This document shows positions 9,254-20,002 of a stretch of DNA of 64,000 nt, piece by piece. The position numbers and the translations under genes are program-made. This stretch comes from Acetobacteraceae bacterium (GTDB lineage Bacteria; Pseudomonadota; Alphaproteobacteria; Acetobacterales; Acetobacteraceae). The stretch lies in assembly GCA_030041255.1 (NCBI GenBank), contig JASHOF010000045.1, positions 1 to 64,000 of the forward strand, read 5' to 3'. Within the stretch, counting starts at the first letter, position 1. Each line of letters starts with the position of its first letter. Below the pieces are notes generated by a model, which saw only the letters and a program-made list of their open reading frames with translations, searched no databases and was not told the origin of the DNA.

Positions 9254-10708
9254 ATGAGCTACCACATCGAAGGCCGCGACGGCCCCTGGGAGATCGTGGT
9301 CGGCATGGAGGTGCACGCCCAGATCATCTCCAATGCGAAACTCTTCAGCGGTGCCGCCACCGCCTTCGGCGCACCGCCCAACAGCCAGGTGAGCCTGGTG
9401 GACGCCGCCTTTCCCGGCATGCTTCCCGTGATCAACAGCGAATGCGTCGCCCAGGCAGTCCTGAGCGGGCTCGGCCTGAACGCGGCGATCAATCTCAGAA
9501 GCCGGTTCGACCGCAAGAACTATTTCTATGCCGATCTGCCCGCCGGCTACCAGATCAGCCAGTACCAGGAGCCGCTGGTGGGCAAGGGGGCGCTCTCGAT
9601 CGAGCTGGCCGACGGCAGCAGCAGGGAAATCGGCATCACCCGCCTGCATCTCGAGCAGGATGCCGGCAAGTCCCTCCACGACCAGCATCCGTCGAAATCC
9701 TATATCGACCTCAATCGCGCCGGCGTGGCGCTGATGGAGATCGTGAGCGAGCCCGACATCAGGAGCCCGGAAGAGGCCGGCCTTTACCTCCGCAAGCTGC
9801 GCACGATCCTCCGTTATCTCGGCACCTGCGACGGCAACATGGAGGAAGGCGCGCTCCGCGCCGACGTCAACGTCTCGGTGCGCCGGCCGGGGGAGGGTCT
9901 CCGCACCCGCTGCGAGGTCAAGAACGTCAACTCCGTCCGCTTCGTCATGCAGGCGATCGAGGCCGAAGCGCATCGCCAGGTCGAAGTCTGGGAAGCGGGC
10001 AACGAGGTCTTGCAGGAAACGCGTCTCTTCGATCCCGCGCGCGGCGCAACACGCAGCATGCGCAGCAAGGAAGAGGCGCACGACTATCGCTATTTCCCCG
10101 ATCCCGATCTCGTGCCGCTCACCCTCGATCCGGCCTGGATCGAGGAGCTTCGCTCAGCACTTCCGGAACTGCCCGACGCCAAGAAGGCGCGCTTCATGGC
10201 AGAGTACGGCCTCTCCGCCTACGACGCCTCCCAACTCGTCGCCGAAGCTCCGACCGCCGATTACTTCGAAACGCTCGCCAGGGGCCGGCGGGCCAAGGCA
10301 GTCGCCAATCTCATGCTGGGCGACATCCAGGCCGCTCTCAACCGCCTCGGCCAGAGCTTCGCCGCAACCCCGACCTTCACTTCCGAGGCGGTGGGTGCCC
10401 TCCTGGACATGATCGAGGACGGAACGATCAACGGGCGCATCGCCAAGGAAGTGATCGAGGAGATGGAGGCAAGCGGGGAGGGGCCGCGAGCCGTCGTCGC
10501 CCGCAAGGGCCTCTGCCAGGTCACCGATACCGCCGCCATCGAGGAAGCCGTCACCGCAGTGCTGGCCCGCGAATCCGCCAGGGTTGCGGAATATCGCGCC
10601 GGCAAGGAGAAACTGTTCGGCTACTTCGTCGGCCAGGTGATGAAAGCGATGGGCGGCAAGGGCAATCCCCTGCTCGTCAACGAGACGCTGAAGAAACGAC
10701 TCGCATAG
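9254..10708 (+). CDS. gatB: Asp-tRNA(Asn)/Glu-tRNA(Gln) amidotransferase subunit B
   Basis: The 484-residue subunit activates the tRNA-bound Glu/Asp with ATP and transfers ammonia. Family landmarks: [13 protein letters not shown] at the N-terminus, [15 protein letters not shown], the [13 protein letters not shown] segment, [11 protein letters not shown], and a C-terminal YqeY-type tail ending [16 protein letters not shown]. It lies 10 bases after gatA, completing the operon. Confidence 0.96.
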   Translation: MSYHIEGRDGPWEIVVGMEVHAQIISNAKLFSGAATAFGAPPNSQVSLVDAAFPGMLPVINSECVAQAVLSGLGLNAAINLRSRFDRKNYFYADLPAGYQISQYQEPLVGKGALSIELADGSSREIGITRLHLEQDAGKSLHDQHPSKSYIDLNRAGVALMEIVSEPDIRSPEEAGLYLRKLRTILRYLGTCDGNMEEGALRADVNVSVRRPGEGLRTRCEVKNVNSVRFVMQAIEAEAHRQVEVWEAGNEVLQETRLFDPARGATRSMRSKEEAHDYRYFPDPDLVPLTLDPAWIEELRSALPELPDAKKARFMAEYGLSAYDASQLVAEAPTADYFETLARGRRAKAVANLMLGDIQAALNRLGQSFAATPTFTSEAVGALLDMIEDGTINGRIAKEVIEEMEASGEGPRAVVARKGLCQVTDTAAIEEAVTAVLARESARVAEYRAGKEKLFGYFVGQVMKAMGGKGNPLLVNETLKKRLA

Positions 10709-10718
10709 GAAGGACCGG

Positions 10719-11345
10719 ATGACGATCGAATTTTACGCCTGGGATACGCCGAACGGGCGAAAGATCAGCGTTGCCCTCGAAGAGATGGCCCTGCCTTATA
10801 CCGTGAGACCGGTCGATATCTCGAACCGCCGGCAGTTCGAACCCGACTTCCTGAAGATCAGCCCGAACAACAAGATTCCGGCCATCGTCGATCCGGATGG
10901 CCCCGGCGGCACGCCGATCAGCGTCTTCGAATCGGGTGCGATCCTGATCTATCTCGGAGCCAAGACCGGAAAATTCTGGCCGGCCGATCTCGGCGGCCAG
11001 GTGCCGGTGCTGGAATGGCTGATGTTCCAGATGGGCGGATTCGGTCCCTTTCCGGGCCAGGTGCATCATTTCCTCCAGGTCGAGAACGAAGCGGATCGCC
11101 GCTATGGCCTCGATCGCTACATGAAGGAAACCCGCCGCCTCTATGGCGTGATGGACAGAAGGCTGGCCGGGCTCCCCTATTTCGCCGGCGACATCTCGAT
11201 CGCCGATTTCGCCATCCTCGGCTGGGCCTGGCGGCACGAGCGCCACCAGGTGGATCTCGCAGAGTTCCCGAACGTCGCCCGCTGGTACGCGGCGATGATG
11301 GCGCGGCCCGCCACCCAGCGCGGCTTTGTCGTTTCCCTCCGCTGA
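10719..11345 (+). CDS. Glutathione S-transferase (Ure2p/YfcG-like, Nu class)
   Basis: The 208-residue protein has an N-terminal thioredoxin-fold domain with WDTPNGRKISVALEE (the TPNG turn of the YfcG/YghU group), the cis-Pro segment NNKIPAIVD, and the ESGAILIYL glutathione-binding motif; the helical C-terminal domain follows. These enzymes often act as disulfide-bond oxidoreductases with glutathione. It begins 10 bases after gatB and is probably transcribed with it; a hairpin follows the stop. Confidence 0.9.
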   Translation: MTIEFYAWDTPNGRKISVALEEMALPYTVRPVDISNRRQFEPDFLKISPNNKIPAIVDPDGPGGTPISVFESGAILIYLGAKTGKFWPADLGGQVPVLEWLMFQMGGFGPFPGQVHHFLQVENEADRRYGLDRYMKETRRLYGVMDRRLAGLPYFAGDISIADFAILGWAWRHERHQVDLAEFPNVARWYAAMMARPATQRGFVVSLR

Positions 11346-11354
11346 GCGCCGTTC

Positions 11355-11371
11355 GCGCGGGATTTCCGCGC
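11355..11371 (+). terminator. Hairpin after gatCAB-gst, possible terminator
   Basis: GCGCGG, a five-base loop GATTT, then CCGCGC form a perfect six-base stem 10 bases after the GST stop and before the glycosyltransferase start. No T-run follows, so intrinsic termination would be weak. Confidence 0.3.
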
Positions 11372-11405
11372 CTCCCGATGGCCGGCTTCCGAGACGGTTG
11401 AGCCA

Positions 11406-12830
11406 ATGCCGGGGACACTCTGGATCGAAGTCGACGACCTGTTCGAGTTTGCCGTCCGGAATCGCCGCCCGAGCGGCATCCAGCGGGTCGCCTTCGAAAT
11501 AAGTCGCGCGCTCGCCGCAGCGGATGGCGATCGCGTGCGGGTGCGCTTCGTCCGTTTCGGCTCGGTCAGTGAGCCGGTGGAGGTGGTGCCGTTCGCTGCG
11601 GTTGCAAGGCTCTTCGAACGTCTCAGCGAAGCGCCGCTGCCGGCGCGAGAATCGACGCCTTCCGAAGGGGCGGTGCTCTCTCCGGGGTTGCCGCGCCGCG
11701 CGCTCCACCGCCTGCTCAGCCACACGCCTCGGGAAGTTCGCGACCATGCGCTGAACTTCGCCCGCGCAGAGCGAGACGCGCTGATCGCATTGCGCGCGCT
11801 GGCTGGCTCGCTCGCTCGCAGCGTCGGGGCGCGCGCACGCGCGCCGGTCGAGAGGCGCCGGCGCTCACCCGGGTTCCGGGAGATGGCGGCTCCGGGCGAT
11901 GTCTTCCTGGTTCTCGGCTCGCCGTGGTATCGCGCGGACTACGCAGAGTTCATCGATCGGCTGCGTCGGGAGCCTGGAATCCGGCTTGGCGTCCTCGTGC
12001 ATGATGTCATGCCGCTCAGGCACCCGGAATGGTGCGCGCGGGTCGTGATCGAATCCTATCGTCACTGGTTCGAAACCGTCCTGCCGATGGCAGAGACGAT
12101 CTTTGCGACCTGCGTCGCAACCGCCCATGAGATCGAGGCGGAACTCGCCCGGGCGAACATCCATCCTGCGCGGCCGGTGCAGTCGATCCCGCTCGGAAGC
12201 GGCTTCTCGACCGCGACCGGCAGTCCTCCTCGCTCGGTCCTGCTGCCTCGGCCGGAGACCTATGTGCTGGTCGTCTCGACCATCGAGCCGCGCAAGAATC
12301 ACCATTTGCTCGTGCGCGCCTGGCGCCGGCTTCAGGCGGAGCTGCCGCGCGCTGACGTTCCCGATCTCGTCCTCGCCGGCAGGGTCGGCTGGATGGCGGG
12401 CGATCTCATCCAGCAGCTCGTCAATTCAGGCTGGTTGGACGGCACAGTACGACTGATCGAGGAATCGAACGATTCCGATCTCGCGGCCCTGTATCGCGGT
12501 GCGCTGTTCACTCTGCTGCCCTCCTTCGCCGAGGGCTGGGGCCTTCCCGTGAGCGAGAGCCTGGCATACGCTAAACCCTGTCTCGCAGCCGATCGGCCGT
12601 CGTTGCGCGAAGCGGGGGGCAGTTTCGCGCGCTATTTCGACCCCGATAACCTCACGGATTTGCTTCGCGCCATCCGGCCTCTGATCACGAATCCCGCAAA
12701 CCTTGCGGCATGGGCCGAAGAGGTGCGATCAGGCTTCCGCCCGGTGCCGTGGCGGGCCAGCGCGGAGCGGATTCTTGCCATTCTCGATCTCGCGGAAGGC
12801 CGTTTGCACGGCGCAGGCGGAACGGTGTAG
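11406..12830 (+). CDS. Glycosyltransferase, GT-B fold (GT4-like)
   Basis: A 474-residue protein. The N-terminal half starts WIEVDDLFEFAVRNRRPSGI, a sequence seen in mannosyltransferase-like proteins of polysaccharide clusters; the C-terminal half carries the GT4 domain with VVSTIEPRKNHHLLVRAW (about residues 285-302) and the donor-binding EGWGLPVSESLAYAKP motif. It probably transfers a sugar from a nucleotide donor to a cell-envelope or exopolysaccharide intermediate; donor and acceptor cannot be read. The next gene encodes a three-domain glycosyltransferase. Confidence 0.83.
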   Translation: MPGTLWIEVDDLFEFAVRNRRPSGIQRVAFEISRALAAADGDRVRVRFVRFGSVSEPVEVVPFAAVARLFERLSEAPLPARESTPSEGAVLSPGLPRRALHRLLSHTPREVRDHALNFARAERDALIALRALAGSLARSVGARARAPVERRRRSPGFREMAAPGDVFLVLGSPWYRADYAEFIDRLRREPGIRLGVLVHDVMPLRHPEWCARVVIESYRHWFETVLPMAETIFATCVATAHEIEAELARANIHPARPVQSIPLGSGFSTATGSPPRSVLLPRPETYVLVVSTIEPRKNHHLLVRAWRRLQAELPRADVPDLVLAGRVGWMAGDLIQQLVNSGWLDGTVRLIEESNDSDLAALYRGALFTLLPSFAEGWGLPVSESLAYAKPCLAADRPSLREAGGSFARYFDPDNLTDLLRAIRPLITNPANLAAWAEEVRSGFRPVPWRASAERILAILDLAEGRLHGAGGTV

Positions 12831-12874
12831 GAAAAGCCGATGATCGGAACCAGCCTCTCGGGCAGAGGCAGCCG

Positions 12875-15800
12875 GTGAGCGGGCCATCGCGCGTGGTACC
12901 GCGGAAGGCGGCTGCGAACGGCTCTCCGGGCGGGATTGCTGATGTTTCCCGCATTTTGTCCGTGCCGGCGAAACCGTTCGGAAAGCGAATGGTCGCCGCG
13001 TTTTTTGCGATTCTGAAGTCCATTCTGGCTCCGCCCGCCCGCCGCCTGCGCACGTTTCTCACTGCGGAGCTCCGCGAACAGATCGCCGATTTGCGCGCCG
13101 CGCAAAGCTTTGCCGAGAAGGAGGTTCGCCGGGCGCTGCGCGCCGAGGGCGAAGCGTTCGCCAATACGCAGGGGGCGACGGGCCGGACGGCACTCCCCGG
13201 ACCCCGGCGGCGCACCATCCATCAGTTCCATTCCGGTTCGGCACCGGGCGATGCCGTCACCAACGCCATGTTTCTGCTGCGGGGGCTGCTGCGGAGGGAA
13301 GGATACCGGAGCGAAATATTCGTGCAGTTTCTGGATCCCGCCCTGGAACAGGACATTCGCCTGCTCGACGACCTTCCGATCGGCGACGAATACGTGCTGA
13401 TCGTGCATCATTCGATGGGTCATGACGCATTCGATCGCGTTGCATCGCTGGCCTGCCCGAAGATTCTCTTCTATCACAACATTACGCCGCCCGACCTGCT
13501 CGAGGATGTTCCGCCGGGCCGCATCTACGCCATCGAGGGTCGCAAGCAGCTCCGGATGTGGCGGGGGCACGTGGCGATGGCTCTCGCCAACAGTGCATTC
13601 AGCCTGATCGAGCTACGCGCCGAAGGATATCAGGCCGCCCTCGAATGCCCGGTGCTGTTCGATATCGCGGCACTCGAACGGCGGGCCGCCCGTGCCGTAC
13701 GCCGTCGCCCCGACCAACCCTTCACCGTGCTGTTTGTCGGGCGGGTTCAGGCCGCCAAGGGACAGGTCGAGCTGGTCGACGCCTTCGCCTGTTTCCGCAG
13801 GGCCTTCGGACGACCATGCCGCCTCGTGCTGGTCGGACGTTTCGAAAGCGAGAAGGAAAGCACCGCGAGCGCGGTCAGGGCGCGGATCGCAAGGCACGGC
13901 CTCGCCGACAGCGTGCTGCTGGCGGGCTGGGTTCCGGAAGCGGAATTGGATGGATGGTACCGCGCGGCCGACCTTTATGTCTCTTTGAGCCACCATGAGG
14001 GGTTTGGCGTCCCGCTCATCGAGGCGATGGCGTTCGGCGTTCCGGTGCTCGCCTGGCCGGCCGGGGCCGTCCCGTACACGCTCGACGACGCGGATGCCCT
14101 GCTGGCGGAGCGTGCTCCGGATGCCGTCGCACGCGCGATGCTCCGGCTTGCCGAGGACCCGGCGTTGCGCGCGGCCAGAGTGGCGAAGCAGCGCGCCACG
14201 CTCGATCGATTCCGGCTGCCGCAGTGCATGCCGGCGCTTTCCGTTGCATTGACCGCCGCCGGCGCGCGCCCGCTCATCCCGGCGCGGACGCGCGCTCAGG
14301 TTGCCGCCCATCTGCGCTTCGCGGTGACAGGACACATCAACAAGACCTACAGCCTGGCTGCGATCAATCGCAGTCTCGCGCGGGCGCTGGAAGCGGCGCG
14401 GCCGGGCATGGTACGCGTGCTTCCGGTCGAAGGCGAACCCACGGGCTGGCTGGACGAGGTGCCGGAGGAGGAGCGTCCGGCAATCGCCCGGCTTGCCTCG
14501 CGAGAGGCTCCGCCGAGTGGACCGGAGATCGCGATCAGCCAGCATTATCCTGTTTTCGTCCCCCGCGGTCCCTTCGACCTCAAGCTCGCGTTCCTCGCCT
14601 GGGAGGAATCGCTGTTGCCGGCCTCGATGATTGCGACACTTGCCGGCGGCTTCGACGGCGTTCTGGCACCCAGTCGGTTCGTTGCGAAGGCGTTGATCGA
14701 TTCCGGCCTCTCGATCCCGGTTGCAACCGTTGGCCAGGCACCGGAGATGGATGGCTTCAGGGCGATCGCGGCCGAGCGCAGGCATGCTGCCCCCGGCACT
14801 ATCACGACCTTCCTGCATGTCTCTTCGGCCTTTCCGCGCAAGGGTGCGGATGTGCTGCTGGCCGCTTTCGCCCGCGCGTTCCCGGCCGGCGAACCGGTCA
14901 GGCTCGTGATCAAGACCTTTCCGAACCCGCATCACGCGATCGAGGAGCAGATCGCCGGGATCCGCGCGCGCTTCCCCCACTCGGCGGAAATCGTGCTGAT
15001 CAACCGCGACCTGACGGAGGCGGACATGCTCGCGCTCTATCGCGAGGCGGACGCCATGGTGCTGCCGACGCGCGGCGAGGGCTTCAATCTGCCCGCTCTC
15101 GAGGCGATGGTGGCGGGAATTCCGCTGATCGTCACCGGCTTCGGCGGGCATCGCGACTTTTGCGGGCCCGACGAAGCGCGGCTGGTGGCTTATCGGTTTG
15201 CCCGCTCGAAGAGTCACCTCGCCGCACCGCACGCGCTCTGGGTCGAGCCGGACGAGGATGATCTGCTCGCCGCACTGCGCGAGTTTTGCGACCCCGAGGG
15301 GCGCGCCGGCTTTGCGCGCCGTGCCGCCGCGGCGCGGGTGCGGGCCACGCAGGCGGCGGAGCGCGCACCCTGGTGCCGGCGGATTGCCGGGGCGGCGAGC
15401 ACACTGTTGGTCGATTTCCCGCTCGGACCCTTCCGCATCGGCTGGATCAGCAGTTGGAACGTGCGTTGCGGGATCGCCGAATATTCGCGCGCTCTCCTCG
15501 AGCACTCCGGCCTGGCCGGCGGCGATCTGACCATTTTTTGCGACGATCGGACCGCCGCGGCAGTACCGGAACCGGGCGGACCCGGCGTGCGGATCGCCTG
15601 GCACGCCGGAGCGGCGGAAACGATGGCTGATCTGGCACGGGCCATATCCGAGGAGGATCCGGCCGCGGTCGTGGTCCAGCACCAACCGGGCCTGATCTCC
15701 TGGCCGGCACTTGCCGCGCTGCTTGCCGACCCTCGCCTTTCCGGGCGGGTGGTCGTTCTGTTCCTGCACAGCCTGGAGGTTCTGTTCGATCTTCCGGATG

Positions 15801-16591
15801 CACAACGAGAGGATGTGCTCGCGGCGCTGAAAGGCGTCTCGCGTGTCGTCGTGCATCGCCTGGCCGACCTCAACCGGCTCCATGCAGCGGGATGCGAAAT
15901 CAATATCGCGCTCCTGCCGCACGGCGCCGCGGCGCCGAAGTCGCCGCCGCTGGTGCGCGCGCTTTCGCCCCGAGACCCGCCGCTGATCGGTTGCCACGGG
16001 TTCTTTCTCCGCCACAAGGGCATCGGCACGCTGATCGAGGCGATCGCCGCCCTCAGCCGGGAATGGCCGGGAACGCGGCTGAGGCTCGTCACGGCTGAGT
16101 TTCCGATCGCCGAATCCGCGGCCGAAATCGCGCGCTGCCAATCGCTTGCCGCAGCGCTCGGGATCGGTGATCGCGTCGAGTGGCACACCGAGTTCCTGCC
16201 GATCGAACGTGTCAACGCGTTGCTGCGCGGCTGTGACCTGATCGTGTTGCCCTATCGGAAGAGCGAAGAATCGGCGAGCGGCGCCCTCAGGACAGCCCTG
16301 GTGTCGCTGGTGCCGCTTGCGGTCAGCGATGTTTCGATCTTCGAGGAGGCGGAGGAGGCGGCGGCGCGCGTGAGCGCGGAGGAGCCCGCGCAGCTTGCGG
16401 AGGCGATCTCGGCACTGCTCGGTGACCGGCAACTGAGGCAGTCGCTGCAGGCCGCCGCCGCGGGCTGGCTCGAACAGCACGACTGGGGGCGCACGGGCGA
16501 ACGGTTCAGCGGCATGCTGCGCGGTCTCGTCGCGGAGCAGTTCGTCCGGTCGCGAATGGCGACCGAGGAAGAGAGCCAGCTCGCGCGCTGA
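12875..16591 (+). CDS. Multidomain glycosyltransferase with three GT-B/GT4-type domains
   Basis: A 1238-residue protein from the GTG at 12875 (RBS-like AGAGGCA upstream; ATG at 12989 is an alternative, and the frame is open back to 12710 inside the previous gene). Three glycosyltransferase modules occur in tandem. The first (~80-480) has FTVLFVGRVQAAKGQ and HHEGFGVPLIEAMAFG. The second (~500-830) has TTFLHVSSAFPRKGAD and TRGEGFNLPALEAMVAG. The third (~860-1230) starts RIGWISSWNVRCGIAEYS and contains GCHGFFLRHKGIGTLIEAI, but its donor-binding region reads RKSEESASGALRTALVS and lacks the usual E-G-(F/W)-G motif. No signal peptide or membrane segment is visible. Likely builds several linkages of a surface polysaccharide. 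Confidence 0.8.
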   Translation: MSGPSRVVPRKAAANGSPGGIADVSRILSVPAKPFGKRMVAAFFAILKSILAPPARRLRTFLTAELREQIADLRAAQSFAEKEVRRALRAEGEAFANTQGATGRTALPGPRRRTIHQFHSGSAPGDAVTNAMFLLRGLLRREGYRSEIFVQFLDPALEQDIRLLDDLPIGDEYVLIVHHSMGHDAFDRVASLACPKILFYHNITPPDLLEDVPPGRIYAIEGRKQLRMWRGHVAMALANSAFSLIELRAEGYQAALECPVLFDIAALERRAARAVRRRPDQPFTVLFVGRVQAAKGQVELVDAFACFRRAFGRPCRLVLVGRFESEKESTASAVRARIARHGLADSVLLAGWVPEAELDGWYRAADLYVSLSHHEGFGVPLIEAMAFGVPVLAWPAGAVPYTLDDADALLAERAPDAVARAMLRLAEDPALRAARVAKQRATLDRFRLPQCMPALSVALTAAGARPLIPARTRAQVAAHLRFAVTGHINKTYSLAAINRSLARALEAARPGMVRVLPVEGEPTGWLDEVPEEERPAIARLASREAPPSGPEIAISQHYPVFVPRGPFDLKLAFLAWEESLLPASMIATLAGGFDGVLAPSRFVAKALIDSGLSIPVATVGQAPEMDGFRAIAAERRHAAPGTITTFLHVSSAFPRKGADVLLAAFARAFPAGEPVRLVIKTFPNPHHAIEEQIAGIRARFPHSAEIVLINRDLTEADMLALYREADAMVLPTRGEGFNLPALEAMVAGIPLIVTGFGGHRDFCGPDEARLVAYRFARSKSHLAAPHALWVEPDEDDLLAALREFCDPEGRAGFARRAAAARVRATQAAERAPWCRRIAGAASTLLVDFPLGPFRIGWISSWNVRCGIAEYSRALLEHSGLAGGDLTIFCDDRTAAAVPEPGGPGVRIAWHAGAAETMADLARAISEEDPAAVVVQHQPGLISWPALAALLADPRLSGRVVVLFLHSLEVLFDLPDAQREDVLAALKGVSRVVVHRLADLNRLHAAGCEINIALLPHGAAAPKSPPLVRALSPRDPPLIGCHGFFLRHKGIGTLIEAIAALSREWPGTRLRLVTAEFPIAESAAEIARCQSLAAALGIGDRVEWHTEFLPIERVNALLRGCDLIVLPYRKSEESASGALRTALVSLVPLAVSDVSIFEEAEEAAARVSAEEPAQLAEAISALLGDRQLRQSLQAAAAGWLEQHDWGRTGERFSGMLRGLVAEQFVRSRMATEEESQLAR

Positions 16592-16667
16592 TGCCGCGAT
16601 TCCCGCCGCGCCGACCTCGTGGATCGATCCCGGTCCTTTGGTCCGCGCGCACCGTGGGCCGCCGACG

Positions 16668-18815
16668 CTATCGCTCCGGCGTGATCGCAAGCGTCTCCAG
16701 GCCGAGACCGAGCTCCCGCCGATCCTTCCCCGTCCCGAGATCAATCGGGCGCGTCGGGTGCCCGATGCGAAGGTGCAGCATATTGTCTCCGGCGCGGAGC
16801 GCGCCGACGGGGCAGGTGGCCCTTCCGTGCGACTGGTTCGCGGTGATGACCAGGCTGCCGCAGCTCCGTCCGTTGGCAAGAACGGCCACCACCTGTCGCC
16901 GGTCCGCGGCGGGAGAGAGCGCGGTGGCCCCCACATCCAGAGACACCGCTCCCCGCGGTGCGGCAGGGAGCCTGAAGAAGAGAAACGCGTTCTTTCGGTC
17001 CGTCCACCTGCCCCAACTTTCGGGATAGGAGAAGCCGTCGGCAAGGAATTCGTTTCCCACTGCCCCCTCGGAGAAGCGGTAGGTGCGGCCGAGTTCCAGG
17101 ATCGGGTCACGGGCGAGCGGAACCGGGTCGCAAGAACCGAAGCCGATGAGGACAAGTCGCTCGGACGTAATCCTTGGCCGCGGAAGATCATGCACTTCGC
17201 GGAAGTGCCGCCCCGCCCGGATATTGTCCGCGATATCCTCGCAGGTCGTGATGGTCTTCCAGGTCGGCGGACGATTGCCGGAATAGCCGTTCATCGTGCT
17301 GATGCCGAAGGTGGCTGCGGCTACCTCCGCATCGATCTGAGGCAGGATCCATGCCCAATCGGTTCCCGGGCCGAGAGGGGGCGTCGCGACCGCGAGGACG
17401 GCCCGCGGTGGCAGGTGCTTTGGAAGGCGGGATTCGAGCGCCTCGAGGCGCGCGCTCCAGGCGGTCGGAGCTGATCCGTAATGACCGACCAGGGAGCATT
17501 CCGCCACCATGAATCCGGATAGGAGCGCCGCAAGGAAGCCGCGCTGCAGGCGGGACGATCCCAGAGCGGTGAGATCGTCGACCAGCAGGCCGAACAGTAC
17601 GGCAAGTGGCAGCATTGTCACCAGGACGACGCGTGCTACCGCACGAACGGCGGAAAACCCTGGCAGTGGATAGATCAGCCGATAGAGCGTATGCCCACCC
17701 AGATCGATCGTGAGGACGAACAGGATCGCCGCGCACGCAAGCATCGGAGCAATGAGCGAATGGCGGGCGCGGGCGCGGCTCGAGAGCAGGAACCAGGCGA
17801 ACGGGACGATCGCGGCGGCGCCGGGGAATATCTGCTGCTCGACCAGGAGGGGGAGCGGGAACCGGCTCGAGAGGTTCGGCCAGAGTGTGGACGCGCCGCT
17901 AAGCAGATAGGACGCTGGTCGCGGTAAACCTGCCGCCACTTCGTGCCAGGAGCGGGTGAATCCGTACATCGATTGCACGTCGAAATAGGGAATGCCGACG
18001 ACGGCGAGCACGACCAGCCCGGCTGCAAAAAGAATGCCCGTCGTGACCAGCGTGGTCGCCGCAGCGGAACGAGCAGCAGCCCATCGAGGCAGGGCGAGGC
18101 GGTTTCGCGCAACGAGGCACAGTGCGGCTGCATAAGAGGCGAGGAGGAGGCAGAGGAACAGGCCGAGATAGATGCTGACCGCAAGCTGGAGGGCTACGAA
18201 CAGCACCGCGGCGGCGCCGCCGCGCAGGCTTCGCCGCGTCAGGAAGCCGTCGAAGGCCAGGACCGCAGGTGGGATCCAGAGCCGATAAACCAGTTGCACG
18301 TGATCGAACTGGGCGGCCATTGGCAGAGGGAAGGTGAAGAGGAAGGCGCCGGTGGCCGCCCCGAAGGTCCGGAGTCCGAGCTTACGGAAGCTCAGGAACG
18401 CGACGATGTAAGTGAGTGCGAAGCCGGCTAAGAACCAGGCGCGGAATGCCGCGAGCTCGGCCGCGCCCAGCGCTCTTGCCAGCGCGTAGACTTCTCCGTT
18501 CCCCCAGAACGTGTCCGAAAAGTTCGTCACTCCTGGCCAGGGATAGAAGAACGGGGCATTCAGGAAATCTGCCGGCCGGGCATGCAGGAGAGCCGGCAGC
18601 GTGCGGTAGAAGAACTCGAGCAGCGCGAGATTGAAGCGCGAGTCGCCGAGATCGCCCGGCATTTTCCGGCCCGTCGTGTAGGGGAGAAGCACGAGCCCCA
18701 GGCCGAGTGCCAGGAAGATCGACGCCGCCAGCGCATCGACCCGCCATGTGGCCGGCCGCCGCACTGCCACGGGTCGGTCCGCGATGCCGGCGTACGACTT
18801 GGCCGTCTTGCTCAC
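16668..18815 (-). CDS. Polytopic membrane protein, GT-C glycosyltransferase-like
   Basis: A 715-residue inner-membrane protein. After a cytoplasmic N-terminus come about ten to twelve hydrophobic segments (from roughly residue 28 to 430), with the loop [19 protein letters not shown] after the first, a typical place for acidic catalytic residues of GT-C enzymes. The last ~270 residues are soluble, probably periplasmic and beta-rich. This architecture fits dolichol/undecaprenyl-phosphate-sugar transferases that modify surface glycans; I do not recognise the exact family. It overlaps the end of ccrM by 4 bases (ATGA) and converges on the three-domain glycosyltransferase, whose pathway it may share. 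Confidence 0.65.
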   Translation of the reverse strand: MSKTAKSYAGIADRPVAVRRPATWRVDALAASIFLALGLGLVLLPYTTGRKMPGDLGDSRFNLALLEFFYRTLPALLHARPADFLNAPFFYPWPGVTNFSDTFWGNGEVYALARALGAAELAAFRAWFLAGFALTYIVAFLSFRKLGLRTFGAATGAFLFTFPLPMAAQFDHVQLVYRLWIPPAVLAFDGFLTRRSLRGGAAAVLFVALQLAVSIYLGLFLCLLLASYAAALCLVARNRLALPRWAAARSAAATTLVTTGILFAAGLVVLAVVGIPYFDVQSMYGFTRSWHEVAAGLPRPASYLLSGASTLWPNLSSRFPLPLLVEQQIFPGAAAIVPFAWFLLSSRARARHSLIAPMLACAAILFVLTIDLGGHTLYRLIYPLPGFSAVRAVARVVLVTMLPLAVLFGLLVDDLTALGSSRLQRGFLAALLSGFMVAECSLVGHYGSAPTAWSARLEALESRLPKHLPPRAVLAVATPPLGPGTDWAWILPQIDAEVAAATFGISTMNGYSGNRPPTWKTITTCEDIADNIRAGRHFREVHDLPRPRITSERLVLIGFGSCDPVPLARDPILELGRTYRFSEGAVGNEFLADGFSYPESWGRWTDRKNAFLFFRLPAAPRGAVSLDVGATALSPAADRRQVVAVLANGRSCGSLVITANQSHGRATCPVGALRAGDNMLHLRIGHPTRPIDLGTGKDRRELGLGLETLAITPER

Positions 18816-19978
18816 TCCGAGCCGGAGCGCTCCTTCGCATCGCCCACCGCGGGTGGCGCCGGATTCTGCTCGAGCCCTGCCAGCTCGCTGCGCAAGGCAT
18901 CGAGCGGAACAAGCTTGCCCCCGCGCTCGAAGTGCCAGAACACCCAGCCGTTGCAGGAGGGGGCGTTGCTGAGCGCCGCGCCCACCTGGTGGATCGATCC
19001 CCGCACCGTCCCGGCTTGCAGCGTCCCGTCGGCGGCGACCGTCGCCACCACGCGCCGGGTGCGGTCATAGAGGCGGCTGCCGGGCATGACGAGACCGCGC
19101 TCCACCAGGCTACCGAACGGAATCCGCGGCTGGTCCCGCTTCGAAGGCGTGACCGCCAGGCCCTCTGCCGGCAGCCGCCGCGTGCGCTTGAGACGTGCCA
19201 GCGCTGCCTCGACATAGGCCGGGTGGCGCTCGATGCCGATGAAATGCCGGCCCAGCCGTTTCGCCACCACCGCGGTGGTCCCGGTCCCCGCGAACGGATC
19301 GAGCACGACGTCTTCGGGCAGGGTGCACGCAATCAATACGCGATGCAGCAGCGCCTCCGGCTTCTGGGTCGGATGCAGCTTGAGCCCATGCGCGTTGCGC
19401 AGCCGTTCCTCGCCGGTGCAGAGCGGCAGCAGCCAGTCGCTGCGCATCTGCACGTCGTCGTTCAGGGCCTTCATCGCCTGGTAATTGAACCGATGCCGCG
19501 AATCCCGCCCGCGCGCCGCCCAGATCAGCGTCTCGTGGGCGTTGGTGAAGCGTCGGCCGCGAAAATTCGGCATCGGGTTCGCCTTCCGCCAGACGATGTC
19601 GTTCAGCAGCCAGAATCCGAGATCCTGCATCATGCCGCCGATGCGGAAGATGTTGTGATAGGCGCCGATCACCCAGAGCGTGCCGTCCTTCCTGAGCACG
19701 CGGCGGCATTCGCCGAGCCAGTCCCTGGTGAACCGGTCGTATTCCGAGAAGTCGGAAAAGCGGTCCCACTCCTCGTCCACGCCATCGACGACGCTGTCAT
19801 CGGGCCTTCTCAACTCACCGCGAAGCTGCAGATTGTACGGCGGATCCGCGAACACGCATTCGATCGAAGCGGCCGGCAGCATCCGCATGATCTGCACGCA
19901 CTCGCCGAGCAGCAACTGGTCGAGCGGCAATTCGTGGACGATCGCCACGTTCCTCCGGACGGCGCCGATGAACCCCAT
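18812..19978 (-). CDS. ccrM: Cell-cycle-regulated DNA adenine methyltransferase CcrM (GANTC)
   Basis: A 388-residue beta-class N6-adenine methyltransferase: catalytic DPPYNL at residues 45-50, [12 protein letters not shown], and the SAM-binding [19 protein letters not shown]. The C-terminal ~90 residues form the extra domain of CcrM enzymes, with GSIHQVGA and [10 protein letters not shown]. CcrM methylates GANTC and controls the alphaproteobacterial cell cycle. It lies 24 bases after rnhB, a neighbour seen in many alphaproteobacteria, and runs by a 4-base overlap into a membrane glycosyltransferase-like gene, an unusual downstream partner. Confidence 0.93.
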   Translation of the reverse strand: MGFIGAVRRNVAIVHELPLDQLLLGECVQIMRMLPAASIECVFADPPYNLQLRGELRRPDDSVVDGVDEEWDRFSDFSEYDRFTRDWLGECRRVLRKDGTLWVIGAYHNIFRIGGMMQDLGFWLLNDIVWRKANPMPNFRGRRFTNAHETLIWAARGRDSRHRFNYQAMKALNDDVQMRSDWLLPLCTGEERLRNAHGLKLHPTQKPEALLHRVLIACTLPEDVVLDPFAGTGTTAVVAKRLGRHFIGIERHPAYVEAALARLKRTRRLPAEGLAVTPSKRDQPRIPFGSLVERGLVMPGSRLYDRTRRVVATVAADGTLQAGTVRGSIHQVGAALSNAPSCNGWVFWHFERGGKLVPLDALRSELAGLEQNPAPPAVGDAKERSGSE

Positions 19979-20002
19979 GGTGGTGGGTCGAACCGCGCCG
20001 CG

